Positions 46,262 to 58,400 of a stretch of DNA of 60,313 nt are shown here, in pieces. The stretch is from CAYUIS01 sp964444825. GTDB taxonomy: Bacteria > Chloroflexota > Anaerolineae > B4-G1. The notes under the pieces are model-generated. The model was given only the letters and a program-made list of their open reading frames with translations. It was not told where the DNA came from and did not search any database. A program made the translations under genes and the position numbers. The stretch spans positions 1 to 60,313 of the forward strand of contig CAYUIS010000007.1 in the NCBI GenBank assembly GCA_964444825.1. Reading direction: 5' to 3'. Each line of letters begins with the position of its first letter. Position 1 is the stretch's first letter.

Positions 46262-47358
46262 ATCGCCCCCACGCTGATCAGGTAAAGCACAGCCTCCTCC
46301 TGGCCGTCCAACGCGAGCAGCTCGTTGAGCTGCTCGTCGAGGAAGGCGCCGACGGCGCAGGCCCCCAGGCCCATCGCGGTGGCCGCCAGGTACAGGTTCT
46401 GCCCAACGTGTCCAGCCTCCAGCAGGACGTAACGGTAGGTTCGCTCCCGATACCGCCAGCGCGTGCGCTGGAAAATGGCCGAGAGGACAAAGCAGACGCT
46501 GGCGGTTCCAAGAAACTCCTGCCACAGCCCGGCCGCCATCAGCACGCCGCGAAGGTCGCCCGACTGAATCCGTTCCAGCTCGTGCTCCCTTGCGGCATAG
46601 TGATAGAGCCCCGGTTCCAGCCCTGCAACATCGTGCACCACAGCGTACAGCTCGATCGGGTAGAGAGCACCCGCCGACGGAGCGGCACGAAACCCCCGCC
46701 GCTGATCGGTAACACCCTGGGCAGCGTGCAGCAAGCGCGAGAGTGCCCCCAGGGCAAGCGATCCGGCGGCGTAATCGCGCACGGAGCGACGCCTCTCGAT
46801 CGCCTCATCCAGACTCAACCCCTGATAGTCCTCGGGGCCAGAGTGGGGATCGGGCAACACGACCCGCTCGGCATCGGGGTAGGTTTTGACCTGGCTCGGC
46901 CGGCCGCCCCAATCCAGCAGTGTCCCCAGCGCTCCGGAATAGCTGGGTTTGCTCCATTGGTGATATAGGTCACCGATATCGGCGGGCCCCTCAGGAAGAG
47001 AGACCCTCGCCGACGGCCGGCTGGGCATCAGCCAGCCCAACACATACCCACCGGCAGCCGCCAGCGCGGAGGCAATAAGCTGGCGGCGGGCCACGAGCGG
47101 GCCGCGCTCAGGTGAGGGTTTGATCGGCTGCGCGGTCCGTGCCGGCCGTCCCAGTCGCCGCCTCAGGTAGGCGGTCACCCGCCCCCAGTTGAGGGCCAGG
47201 TGCAACAGGATCAGTCCGACGCAGACGGTGCCCGCATAGTGGTGCAGAAAGAACTGGGGAAAGCCGAACAGGCCAGCTACCAGCCCGCTGACAGCCACGT
47301 AGAGGCCGCTCAGGAACATAACGGCGATCACCAAATAGTCCAGGTCCTTGCGTCTCAT
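46258..47358 (-). CDS. Membrane-anchored SagB/ThcOx-type nitroreductase with DUF4405-like haem-binding spans
   Basis: The 366-residue protein starts at ATG 47358 (ribosome site AGGAGG immediately upstream). Upstream in-frame codons lack a ribosome site. Two membrane spans (about 8-30 and 40-58) carry histidines His39/His40 and His53 in the DUF4405/cytochrome b-like arrangement (FFLHHYAG, LHLALNW). A basic loop leads to ARRQLIASALAAAGG (about 89-103), which resembles a twin-arginine signal or a third span. The rest is an FMN-dependent SagB-type domain: RRSVRDYAAGSL, APSAGALYPIELY and GHVGQNLYLAATAMGLGAC. If the third segment crosses the membrane, the flavin domain lies outside the cytoplasm. 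It is coupled to the synthase-like gene. A membrane redox function is inferred. Confidence 0.85.
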   Translation of the reverse strand: MRRKDLDYLVIAVMFLSGLYVAVSGLVAGLFGFPQFFLHHYAGTVCVGLILLHLALNWGRVTAYLRRRLGRPARTAQPIKPSPERGPLVARRQLIASALAAAGGYVLGWLMPSRPSARVSLPEGPADIGDLYHQWSKPSYSGALGTLLDWGGRPSQVKTYPDAERVVLPDPHSGPEDYQGLSLDEAIERRRSVRDYAAGSLALGALSRLLHAAQGVTDQRRGFRAAPSAGALYPIELYAVVHDVAGLEPGLYHYAAREHELERIQSGDLRGVLMAAGLWQEFLGTASVCFVLSAIFQRTRWRYRERTYRYVLLEAGHVGQNLYLAATAMGLGACAVGAFLDEQLNELLALDGQEEAVLYLISVGAI

Positions 47359-47595
47359 GATAGCCTCCTGCACGCCCTGGGCGCAGAGGGGGAGCGCCCG
47401 ATAGAGGATGGGCGTAGACGGCAATCGGGTCAACACACTCGCGCTGCAGCTATGATACCACAGGAATGGCATGCACTCAACCTGACCTGGGCGTGTCCGA
47501 ACCGTCGATCAGGGCTATATGAGGCAATCGTGTGTTCCGACAATTGCCCCGTCCTCCAGATGCGAAAACCTTAAGGATTTCTTAGGTAGTGGCTA

Positions 47596-47624
47596 TTTAC
47601 TTGCCCACGATTCTGTGCTATTAT
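47596..47624 (+). promoter_or_regulatory. Putative promoter of the first beta-helix/C13 peptidase gene
   Basis: TTTACT at 47596-47601 and TATTAT at 47619-47624 are 17 bases apart. The same two hexamers, 16 bases apart, lie at 55291-55318 before the second paralog. Predicted start near 47631. The rest of the 363-base divergent gap (47359-47721) holds no gene. Confidence 0.6.
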
Positions 47625-47721
47625 ACTCACAGGGGGGCACAAGCAAGCATGGCCTCTGCTGGTGCCTTATCAACCTGCACCACTCATCGCCGCGTTCACC
47701 GCACGAGCACGAGGAGATCAT

Positions 47722-50700
47722 ATGAACACCATCAGATCGAAAGGCACCCTCGCTGTTCCACTGAGCCTGGCCATCTTTGCGTTCGCCCTCTTGGTAGGCG
47801 TACTGGGCTCGGGGCCGCAGGTGGCGCTGGCTCAACCGCCACGGGACGAGGTCAGCGGGATTTTCACCACGCCCGTGACCTGGACGCTGGCAAACAGCCC
47901 TTACACAATGACGGGCGATGTCACCGTCAACGCCGGCGTGACGCTGACTATCGAGCCGGGGGTGGTGGTCAAGGGGCAGGACAACAAGGAGTTGCAGATT
48001 CTGGGCCACCTGGAGGCGGTGGGCACATCTGCCCAGCCAATCACATTCACCTCAGAGTCGGACAGCGGGCCCAACGAGTGGGCTGGACTGGTGTTCGACG
48101 GGGGCACGGGCAACCTGCGCCACGTGACGGTGCGCTATGGCGGTGACTATGACAACAGCGGCCTGCCCAACAGCAACCACGGCAGCAACATCGCGGTGCG
48201 GGGTGTGATGACGGGGGAGGTGCGCATCGAGAGCAGCCGGGTGGTGAACCAGAACCGCACCAGCTATCTTGACTATGGACTGTATGTGGAGAACAGCCGG
48301 GTGGTAGTGAGCGACACGGTGTTGAGTGGCAACGGCAACAACGCCCAGGACTATGCGCTCCACGCCACCGGCGCCAGCACGGTGACCGTCACAGGAAGCA
48401 CGTTCCAGGACAACACAGGCTACGGACTGTTTGCGACTGATAGCGTCGCTCTCTGGGTGTCGGACACCACCTTTGCTGGAAACGGCAATTATCCACTGCG
48501 CTCTGGGGCACATAACCTGCACCAGGTGCTTGGAGCCAACACCTTCAGCGACAACACTCCCAACCGGCTGTTGACCTGGGGTACTCTGGAGGCCAGTTCC
48601 ACATTGCCCGGGACCAACGGGCTGGCGGGGTATGAATTCGAGGATGATCTAAGGGTTCCAGGGGGTAATACCTTGACTTTGATGCCTGGCGCAACCGTGA
48701 TGGGGCAGGGCTACGTTGAACTACAGGTTCTGGGCCATCTGGAGGCGGTGGGCACATCTGTCCAGCCGATCACGTTCACCTCGGCGACGGACAGCGCACC
48801 CAACGAGTGGACAGGACTGGTGTTCGACGGGGGCACAGGTGACCTGCGTCACGTGACGGTGCGATACGGGGGTGATAGTGGCAACAGCGGCCTGCCGAAC
48901 AGCAACCACGGCAGCAACATCGCGGTGCGGGGTGTGGCCGATGGAGAGGTGCGCATCGAGAGCAGCCAGGTGGTGAGCGAGAACCGCAGCGGCTATCTTG
49001 ACTATGGGTTGTATGTGGAGGACAGCCGGGTGGTGGTCAGCGACACGGTGTTGGCTGACAATGGCAACAATGACCAGGACTATGCGCTCCACGCCACCGG
49101 CGCCAGCACGGTGAAGGTAGTAGAGAGCACATTCCGGCGTAATAGTGGCTATGGCGTCTACGCGAGTGGCGTCATCACCCTTGCCGGATGCAGCTTCGAG
49201 GACAATGGCAGCTATGGCCTGTATACAGACGACAGTACACCCGCGTGGGTATGGGATAGCACCTTCGCCGGGAATGCAGCCCATCCGCTGCGCACGGGGG
49301 CATTCAACCTTCATCGGGCGATGAGTGGTAACANNNNNNNNNNNNNNNNNNNNNNNNNNNNNNNNNNNNNNNNNNNNNNNNNNNNNNNNNNNNNNNNNNN
49401 NNNNNNNNNNNNNNNNNNNNNNNNNNNNNNNNNAACGGCTACTACAACACCGACTATGCACTCTACGCCACCGGCGCCAGCACGGTGATGATGGCGGCGA
49501 GTGCATTCCAGGGTAATAGCGGCTATGGCGTCTATGCCGGTGGCGTCATCACCGTCGCCGGGTGTACCTTCGAGGACAATGGCAGCTACGGCCTGTACAC
49601 AGGCGACAGTACACCCGCGTGGGTATCGGGCAGTACCTTTACCGGGAACGGTGCCCATCCGCTGCGCACGGGGGCATTCAACCTTCATCGGGCGATGAGT
49701 GGTAACACCTTCTCCGGGAACACACCCAACCGGCTGCTGACCTGGGGTCCGTTGGAAGGCACGATCACCTTTCCTGGCGGCACAGGCCTGGCAGGGCTGG
49801 AACTGGAGGACGACCTGACCGTCCCGGCGGGGATGGCGCTGACAGTGGAGCCAGGCGCGGCGGTGATGGGGCAGGGCTACGTTGAACTACAGGTTCTGGG
49901 CCATCTGGAGGCGGTGGGCACATCTGTCCAGCCGATCACGTTCACCTCGGCGACGGACAGCGCACCCAACGAGTGGACAGGACTGGTGTTCGACGGGGGC
50001 ACAGGTGACCTGCGTCACGTGACGGTGCGATACGGGGGTGATAGTGGCAACAGCGGCCTGCCGAACAGCAACCACGGCAGCAACATCGCGGTGCGGGGTG
50101 TGGCCGATGGGGAGGTGCGCATCGAGAGCAGCCAGGTGGTGAGCGGATACCGCGCCAGCGGTTACACCAGCTACGGGCTGTACGTGGCAGACAGCCGGGT
50201 GGTGGTGAGCGACACGGTGTTCCAGAACAACGGCTACTACAACACCGACTATGCACTCTACGCCACCGGCGCCAGCACGGTGACGGTGGCAGGGAGCACG
50301 TTCCAGGACAACTCAGGCTACGGGCTTGAGGCGCCGGATGGACCGATTGTGGGGGTGTCAGACAGCACTTTTACCGGACATGGCAACTACCCATTACAAA
50401 CCGGGGCGCAGAACCTGCACCAGGCACTGAGCGGCAACACCTTCACCGGCAATAGCCCGAACCGGCTGCTGACCTGGGGTTCCTTGGAAGCCAGCGTCAC
50501 CTTACCCGGGACAAATGGCCTGGCGGGATACGAACTGGGGAACGACCTGACCGTCCCGGCGGGGATGACGCTGACGGTGGCGTCCGGCGCGGCGGTGATG
50601 GGACGGAACAACGTCGAGTTGCAGGTGCTGGGGCATCTGGAGGCAGTGGGTACGGCAGGGCAGCCGATCACGTTTACCTCAGCGGAGGACAGCGCGCCCC

Positions 50701-53700
50701 GTCAGTGGGCAGGATTGGTCTTTGATGGCGGGACGGGCGAGATGCGCCACGTGACGGTGCGGTATGGCGGTCAGGACAACAGCCTGCCAGGGTACACTGG
50801 CAGCAGCATCGCGGTGCGGGGTGTGACCGATGGGGAGGTGCGCATCGAGAGCAGTCACGTGGTGAGCGGGTACCGCGCCAGCGGCTACGCTGGCTACGGG
50901 CTGTACGCGGCAGACAGCCGCGTGGTGGTGAGCGATACGGTATTCCAAGACAATGGCTACTACACCTCCGACCATGGAATCTATGTCGGCGGCGTCAGCA
51001 CTGTGACGCTGCAGCGCCTCGCCGTGACCGACAACGTCGGCGACGGCATCTACTTCGCCCCTGATTTCACGACCGCCTGCATCCCTGCCGCCACGATAAT
51101 CAACTCTGCCATCAGTAGCAATGAGGGCTATGGATTGCGCAATGAAAGCGGGCTGTGGGTGGATGCCCGAGGTAACTGGTGGGGCGACGCCAGCGGCCCC
51201 AGCGGTGAGGGCCCGGGCACGGGCGATGAGGTCAGCGAGGACGTGGAATACCTCCCCTGGCTGCCGGAGCCAGGCCTTGCTTTCGTGTCCAGTATGACCG
51301 ACGCCGGTGAGCTTGTGGCGTGGCGGGACCTGAGCTGGATCGCCACTGGCGGCATCACGGTGGCGGTGCGGGTGGGCAACACCTGGCCCCCCGACGCGCA
51401 CTGGACCGAATGGGTCGCCTTTACGAGCCTGCCGGCTGACCTGGGCGGGCTACCCCCCAGCCGCTATCTGGAATGGTCCGTTATCTCGACTGCCGTGCCC
51501 AGCGCGGATGATATCGTCGTCTCCCACGGCCTGTTCACTCACACCATCGTCGGCGGCCCGATCTCGGGCGACACCACCTGGCGGGCGGCAGACTCCCCCT
51601 ATCTGGTCGCCGGGAGCAACATCCTGGTCTACCAGGGCACGACGTTGAACATCGAGCCAGGCGTGAGCGTCTGGTTCAGCGACACGCGGGCCATGCAGGT
51701 AGACGGTACACTGCTCGCACTGGGAACCGACGCTCAACCCATCACGTTTACTTCCTGGCATCCGCAGGGCCAGAAAGATGATTGGGGCAGCATCGCCTTT
51801 AGCGCACTCGCCCAGGACGCCAGCTTTGACGGTGACGGCAACTACCTGAGCGGATCAGCCCTGCAACACGTGACGGTGGAATACGGCGGGGCAGGCATCG
51901 TCGAGTACGCGGTGGATGGCCCCAATACGGCCGTCTATGCAGATCATTGCACCATCCGGACCAACGGCGCCGGCGGGCTGCGGGTGGGCGGAGGTGACAA
52001 CTATCTCACTGACAACACGGTGAGCGCCAATGACGGCGCGGGTATCCATAGTACCAGCTCTGTCGCCGTCATCTCAAACAACACGGTTGTTCAGAATGTT
52101 GCATCGAGCTCCGGTGGCGGCATCTACAACTCTGGCAATGGAGCGATCACCCATAACACCGTCATTAGTAACGCCACCAGCCAGGACGGTGGCGGTATCT
52201 ACAACAGCGGCGCTGCGATGGTGTCGGATAACACCGTCATCGGCAACCAGGCCGCCACTGGTGGCGGTATCTACAACGACGGTGGCGAGACGGTATCCCA
52301 CAACACTGTCACCGGAAACCGGGCGTCCTCCAAGGGTGGCGGTATCTACAGCAGCAGCGGCAACGACACCACGGTGAGCCACAACACCATCGTCGGCAAC
52401 CAGGTCTATTCCCCAGGTTCCACAGCCCACGGCGGCGGCATCTATTGTCAGAACTGCGCGGTTTCCCACAACACGGTCACGTCGAACATTGCCCACGCTT
52501 GGACCGCTGCCTACGGTGGCGGCATCTACAGCTCTGGTCCGTGCACGATTTCCAACAACATTGTCACCGACAATCAAGCCTATTACTCTGGCTCTTCCCC
52601 TTCCTACCAGGCTATGGGGGGTGGCATCTACGGCGTCAGTGGCGGCATAGTCGAGAACAACGAGGTCCGATCCAACAGCGTGTCCGGCGCCAATGCATAC
52701 GCCGGTGGCGTCTACTGCAGTGATGGCTCCCTGCACGGCAACACTATCCTGAGCAACACGGCCCAGGGGAACGCCGGCGGCGTGTATTGGGTCTCCAGTG
52801 GTAGTGAAGTGCTGCACAACACGATCGTAAGCAACACCACCCCGGGGAACACCGGCGGTGTTTATGTCTTGAGCGGGTATGCGGCGATCAATCACAACGA
52901 CATCTCTGGCAACAGCGGCTATGCCCTATTCAACAACAACCCAAAACCTGCGGACGACAGACGCCTGGACGCGCGCTACAACTGGTGGGGCACAACTGAC
53001 GAGAACGGTATCCGTGGCTTGATCTATGATTGGTTTGACGACCTCAACGTGGGCTTTGTGGACTTTAGCCCCTATCTGTTCGGCCAGCCAAATCTGAGCC
53101 CGGCGGGGGTCAACTTGAGCGGGCCTGCGGCCGGTCTGGTGAGCACGCTCTACAGCTTTGACGCGAGCGTCTATCCCATCGCCGCCGTCAAGCCGATTAG
53201 CTACGTCTGGCAAGCGACGGACCAGTCGCCAGTCACCCACACGTTGGACACGCTGTACGACACGACCGGCTTCACCTGGCTCATTACCGGCACCAAACGT
53301 ATCACCCTCACCGCTAGCAACCGCGAGGGCGCCGCCGTCGTCACACACACGATCAGCATCGCATCTCCTGCCACAGCCGACGCCTTCGAAGTGGATGACA
53401 CCTGTCCCCAGGCCCGGGATATCGCCACTGACGGTTCGACCCAACTCCGCACTTTCCATACGACCGAGAATGTGGACTGGGTCACCTTCGAGGCCGTCGC
53501 CGGCACCACGTACGTCATCGAGGCCACGACTCCCGTCGGCTCCAGCGCCGACGTCAGCCTGGAGCTTTACGACGCTTGCGACGGCGCCAAGCAGGATGGT
53601 CAAGACCCGGTCTTTAGCCCTGATGTGAGCCTGACTTTTGACGCACCCGCCAACACCCCGCTGTACCTGCGCCTGGAGGATGTTGGCGCGGTCATAGGCG

Positions 53701-55166
53701 ATGAGGGAGCAGCCTACTACCTGTCGGTGCGCGCCCTGAGTCAGGCCGCTGATCCAGGGGCCGTCGTCCTGGTGGCTGGCAAGAGAAAAAACAACGACCC
53801 CTTGCAGCCCAACATCTACAACGTGACCAACGACGTCTATCGCCTCTTTCTGGCCAACGGGTACACGAGTGAGCGTATCTATTACCTGGCGGCCGACACG
53901 GGGTTGGATGCCGACGGGGACGGGATGTCCGACGTAGACGCGCTATCCACGAAGGGCCACCTGGAGGAAGCGATCACCCAATGGGGGGCCAGCAGGGTGG
54001 ACGAGAATCATCCCTTCACGCTCTATCTGATGGATCACGGCGCTTATGACCTATTCTACTTGAACCTGCTGAGCGGGGCGCCGGAAACGGTGACGCCGCT
54101 CGAGTTGACCGGCTGGCTGGATCAGTTGGAGGCAGCAGCCCCAGGCGTCAAGGTGAACGTGATCTTAGAGGCATGCCATTCGGGCAGCTTTATCAACGAG
54201 TCCCCACAGATGCTCAGCAAACCGGGACGGGTAGTGGTCGCTTCGACCGGCGCTTATCCAGTCGCTTACGCCTCTCAGAATGGCGCGATGTTCTCCGACG
54301 CCTTTGTGGCCGCACTGGGGCGGGGGATGAGCCTGAACAGCAGCTTTGCCGAGGCGAGGTGGACGCTGCAGCAGGCCCATCCCGACCAGACTCCCTGGCT
54401 GGACGACAACGGCAATGGAATACCGAACGAGGTCGAGGATGGGCGGGAGGCAGCAAAGCGAGGATTTGCCTATGCGGGGACCTTTAGCGACCTGCAGTGG
54501 CCGCCCTACATCCTGGAGGCCCTGGTCAGGCAGGCGGACGGCATAATCAAGGCGCAGGTGCAGGCCCAGGAAGGGAACGCCGTGTCGACCACGTGGGCCT
54601 TGGTCTACTCGCCGTCGTACGAACCGCCGCCTCCGGGGGAGGATATGGTCAGGGATGAGGACGATCCCAACGTGGACAAAGTGGCGCTGCAGGACCCGGA
54701 TGAGGATGGTATCTATATCGCGTTCCACGGTTTTGTGGAGCCCGGCACATACCGGGTGGTGATCTATGCCATAGACGACAGGGGACTGAGCGCCAGGCCC
54801 AGAGAGGCAGACTATGAGGTGGTAAACCACGCGCCCGTCACGCCTTTCAGCCCGGTTCCGGCTGACCGTGCATCGAACGTCCCCATCACGCAGTTGTTGA
54901 GTTGGCAGGGAAGCGACATTGACGGAGACCCGGTGACCTACACCGTGGCGTTTGGGACAGCCAGCCCGCCGCCGGTGGTTGCGCCGGTGGTGACGACGAC
55001 GACGTACGACCCCGGCCTGCTGGTTTTGGACACGACCTACTACTGGGGCATCACGGCCACGGATGGGCTGAGCGTGAGCGTGGGTGGAATGTGGCAGTTT
55101 ACGACCGCTCCTGCCGCTACGGGAGACTTTTGGGTATATCTGCCGCTGGTAGTACGAAACGACTAA
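47722..55166 (+). CDS. Giant secreted beta-helix protein with C-terminal C13 (legumain-like) peptidase domain
   Basis: ATG 47722 follows GAGGAG; an upstream in-frame GTG (47662) has no ribosome site. The signal peptide ends near QVALAQ. Five near-identical modules of about 245-290 residues follow (VELQVLGHLEAVGTS, LVFDGGTGDLRHVTVRYGG, VRIESSQVVS), one of them hidden by the N run. A set of right-handed beta-helix coils with the motif GGGIYNSG every 25-30 residues (about 52110-52880) comes next. After these come a PKD-like domain (about 53100-53360), a PPC pre-peptidase domain (about 53370-53740), and the C13 domain (about 53755-54450) with catalytic His in MDHGA (54036) and Cys in LEACHSG (54174). 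An Ig-like domain and C-terminal VYLPLVVRND end the protein. With the gap filled by 521 bases the product is 2621 residues. Legumain-like enzymes cleave after Asn/Asp; here the enzyme is outside the cell, perhaps acting on itself or neighbours, which is an inference. Confidence 0.85.
48701..50143 (+). repeat. Near-identical DNA modules within the beta-helix gene
   Basis: About 278 bases at 48701-48978 are almost base-for-base identical to 49866-50143, including silent positions. From the gap flanks, a further copy lies in the N run (collapsed repeat 49653-50283). Such identity in DNA indicates very recent duplication or gene conversion between modules. Confidence 0.8.
49334..49433. other. Scaffold gap (100 N) over a collapsed module copy
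   Basis: The 55 bases before (49279-49333) equal 49653-49707 and the 55 bases after (49434-49488) equal 50229-50283; the next base outward differs on both sides. The missing sequence is therefore about 521 bases, a copy of 49708-50228. This length joins the two halves of the gene in frame, whereas 100 bases would not. Confidence 0.8.
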
Positions 55167-55290
55167 CTGCAAATCGATCTGCCGGTCGAGCCAGAGCGCA
55201 AGTGCTGAGGGAGATCATTGCTCCACTTGGGCGCCGGTTCGTTGGGGCCTCCTGCAGGCCTCTGTGCCCAAGAACGATCTCACCTGCCTA

Positions 55291-55318
55291 TTTACTTCAC
55301 AGGGTTTTCTGCTATTAT
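55291..55318 (+). promoter_or_regulatory. Putative promoter of the second beta-helix/C13 gene
   Basis: TTTACT at 55291-55296 and TATTAT at 55313-55318 are 16 bases apart, mirroring 47596-47624. The leader also shares CATCGCCGCGTTCA and CACGAGGAG with the first paralog's leader. The 248-base gap 55167-55414 contains no other gene. Confidence 0.6.
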
Positions 55319-55414
55319 AGATGGGGGACAGTACGACTGGACGTAGCCCCTACACATATCGTACCAGCTTTGCCATTCATCGCCGCGTTCATGGCACTGG
55401 CACGAGGAGGTCAC

Positions 55415-58400
55415 ATGAACATCTTCAGATCGAAGCGCATCCTTGTCCTTCCGTTAAGCCTGGCCATCTTACCGTTCGCCCTCTTGGTAGGCACACTGGG
55501 CTCACGGCCGCAGGTGGCGCTGGCCCAACCGCTGCGGGACGAGGTCAGCGGGAACATCACCACGACCCTGACCTGGACGCTGGCAGACAGTCCCTATACG
55601 ATGACGGGCGACGTCATCGTCAACGCCGGCGTGACGCTGACTATCGAACCGGGGGTGGTGGTCAAGGGGCAGGACAGCACTGAGTTGCAAGTGTTGGGCC
55701 ACCTGGAGGCGGTGGGCACCGAAGGGGACCCGATCCTCTTCACCTCGGCGACCGACAGTGGACCCAACCAGTGGTCGNNNNNNNNNNNNNNNNNNNNNNN
55801 NNNNNNNNNNNNNNNNNNNNNNNNNNNNNNNNNNNNNNNNNNNNNNNNNNNNNNNNNNNNNNNNNNNNNNNNNNNNNGTTCAGCGGCAACGCCTACAACA
55901 CCGACGGTTACGCCCTCTACGCCACCGGAGCGAGCACCCTCCTCACCGTCACCGCCAGCACCTTTGCGAACAACCAGGGCCACGGGCTCTACGCCAGCGG
56001 TGTGGTCTCGATCACCGCTTCGACCTTTGAGGATAACGAGGGCGACGGCTTGTACGCTGCCAGCGGCACCGGCACGGTCACAGATTCGACCTTCGAGGGC
56101 AACACCGGTTACGGACTCTACGCCGCCAGCGCCGCCGTCACCTTCACCCACAACACCTTCCACGGCAACGGTTGGGCGGTGGGGGTGGACCCGGACAACC
56201 TGGACGGGATCACCTATCACGACAACACGATCAGTGGCAACACCCACAACCGTCTGGGGATCGGCGCCGGCTCGGTGCCCAGCGGGACCCACCTGTCGAT
56301 CATCAGCCTGGGGGGACGCGAGGGCTACGTGCTGGCGGGTGACGTCATCGTCCCGGTCACGGTCACCTTGACCGTCGATCCGGGCGTGACCGTGATGGGG
56401 GAGAACAACGTGGAACTCCAGGTGCTGGGCCACCTGGAGGCGGTGGGCACCGAAGGGGACCCGATCCTCTTCACCTCGGCGACCGACAGTGGACCCAACC
56501 AGTGGTCGGGGTTGGTGTTCGACGGGGGCACGGGCAACCTGCGCCACGTCACCGTCCGCTACGCCGGACACGGGAACAGCATCGGCACCCGTGGCAACAT
56601 TGGGGTGCGCAACGGGGAGCTGCACGTCGAGAGCAGCCGGGTGATCAGCGAGTCCAACTATTATGCCAACTATGGCCTGTATGCGTCCAATAGCCAGGTG
56701 GTGGTCAGCGACACGCTGTTCAGCGGCAACGCCTACAACACCGACGGTTACGCCCTCTACGCCACCGGAGCGGGCACCCTCCTCACCGTAACCGCCAGCA
56801 CCTTTGCGAACAATCAGGGCCACGGCGTGTGCATCGCTGACAGCCGGGGCATCATCAGTGACACGCTATTGAGCAGCAATGGCAGTGGCACCTCAGCCGC
56901 GGCGCTATATGTCACCGGTGTCGGCAACGTCCTAATGCAGCACACCACCGTCACCGACAATACCGGCGATGGCATCTACGTCGCCAGCAGCAGCAGCCCA
57001 TCCGTCACGGTCACGCACTCCGCCATCCACGGCAACGGAGGGGAAGGCGTAGACAACGATAGCGGGGTGTCAGTGGATGCCCGCAACAACTGGTGGGGCG
57101 ACCGCACCGGTCCTGGTGGGGAGGGTATCGGAACAGGCGACGAGGTGAGCGGGGACGTGGTCTACTATCCCTGGCTGCCGGTACCGGACCTCACTTTGAA
57201 CGTCGTGGCCGACACCTACGACGTCGGCGGCGACGTCGTGGCCTGGCGGGACCTGAGCTGGCCCTCCACCGGCGCTGTCACGGTGACGGTGCGGGTGGGC
57301 AACACGCCTACCCCGGACGAGCATTGGTATTACTGGACCACGTTCAGCGACTCGCCAGCGTACCTGAGCGGACTGCCGCCCAGTCGTTACCTGGAATGGT
57401 TCATCTACTCGACCACTGTGCCCAGCACAGGCGATGTCGTCGTCGCCCACGGTCCCTTTACCTACACCACCAGGAGCGGCCTGATCTCCGGCCAAGTCAC
57501 CTGGCGCGCGGTGGACTCGCCCTTCCTGGTCACCGGGAACAACATCTGGGTCAATGAGGGTTCGACGCTGATCGTGGAGCCGGGGGTGACCGTCTGGTTC
57601 AGCAAGACGCGGGCTATGCAGGTGGACGGTGCGTTGGTCGCCCTGGGCACCGCCGCTCAGCCCATCACCTTCACCTCCTGGTTCCCGCAAGGGCAAAAGG
57701 AGGATTGGGGCGGCATCGCCTTTGGCGAATACGCCGAGGATGCCAGCTATGACGGAAGCGGCAACTACGTGGATGGGTCGGTCCTGCAATACACGACGGT
57801 GGAATACGCCGGGGCAGGGGGTTTTGACTATGCGGTGGACGCGCCGGAGACTGCTGTTTACGTGGATCACTGCACTGTCTGGGCCAATGGCTCTGGAGGG
57901 CTGCGGGTAGGGGGGGACGAGAACTATGTCACCCACAACACCGTCAGCCAGAATGACGGCACCGGCATCCACAACACCGGTGCTCTCGCCACCTTGTCGG
58001 ACAATACGGTCAGCGACAACGTCGCCTCCGGTTCCGGCGGTGGTGTCTACAACTCGGGCGGGGGCGCGGTATCTCACAACACCGTGATCAGCAATCGAGC
58101 CTCCTCCAACGGCGGCGGTATCTACAACAGCGACGGCGGGACCGTCACCGACAATACCGTGGCCGACAACCAGGCATCCCAGGGTGGCGGTATCTACAAC
58201 GACGGCAGCGGGACGGTCTCGGGCAACACCGTGACCGACAACCAGGCATCCTCTGGAGGTGGTGGTATCTACCATACCGGCAGCGGTGGCACCGTCTCTC
58301 GCAATACGGTCACGACGAACACCGCCCACGCGCCCGACTCCGCCTACGGCGGTGGTATCTATAGCTCCGGTATGTGCACCGTCTCTCACAACCTCGTCGC

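Noticed and set aside
52110..52880. Regularly spaced GGTGGCGGTATCTAC-like repeats resembling a CRISPR array
   Set aside because: They encode GGGIY beta-helix coils in an open frame; the spacers are also coding and repetitive, and no cas gene is present.
55880..56371. Apparent low-complexity Ser/Thr/Arg/Pro-rich C-terminus of a short gene
   Set aside because: It comes from reading the wrong frame after the 100-N gap. The frame one base away continues the beta-helix protein.
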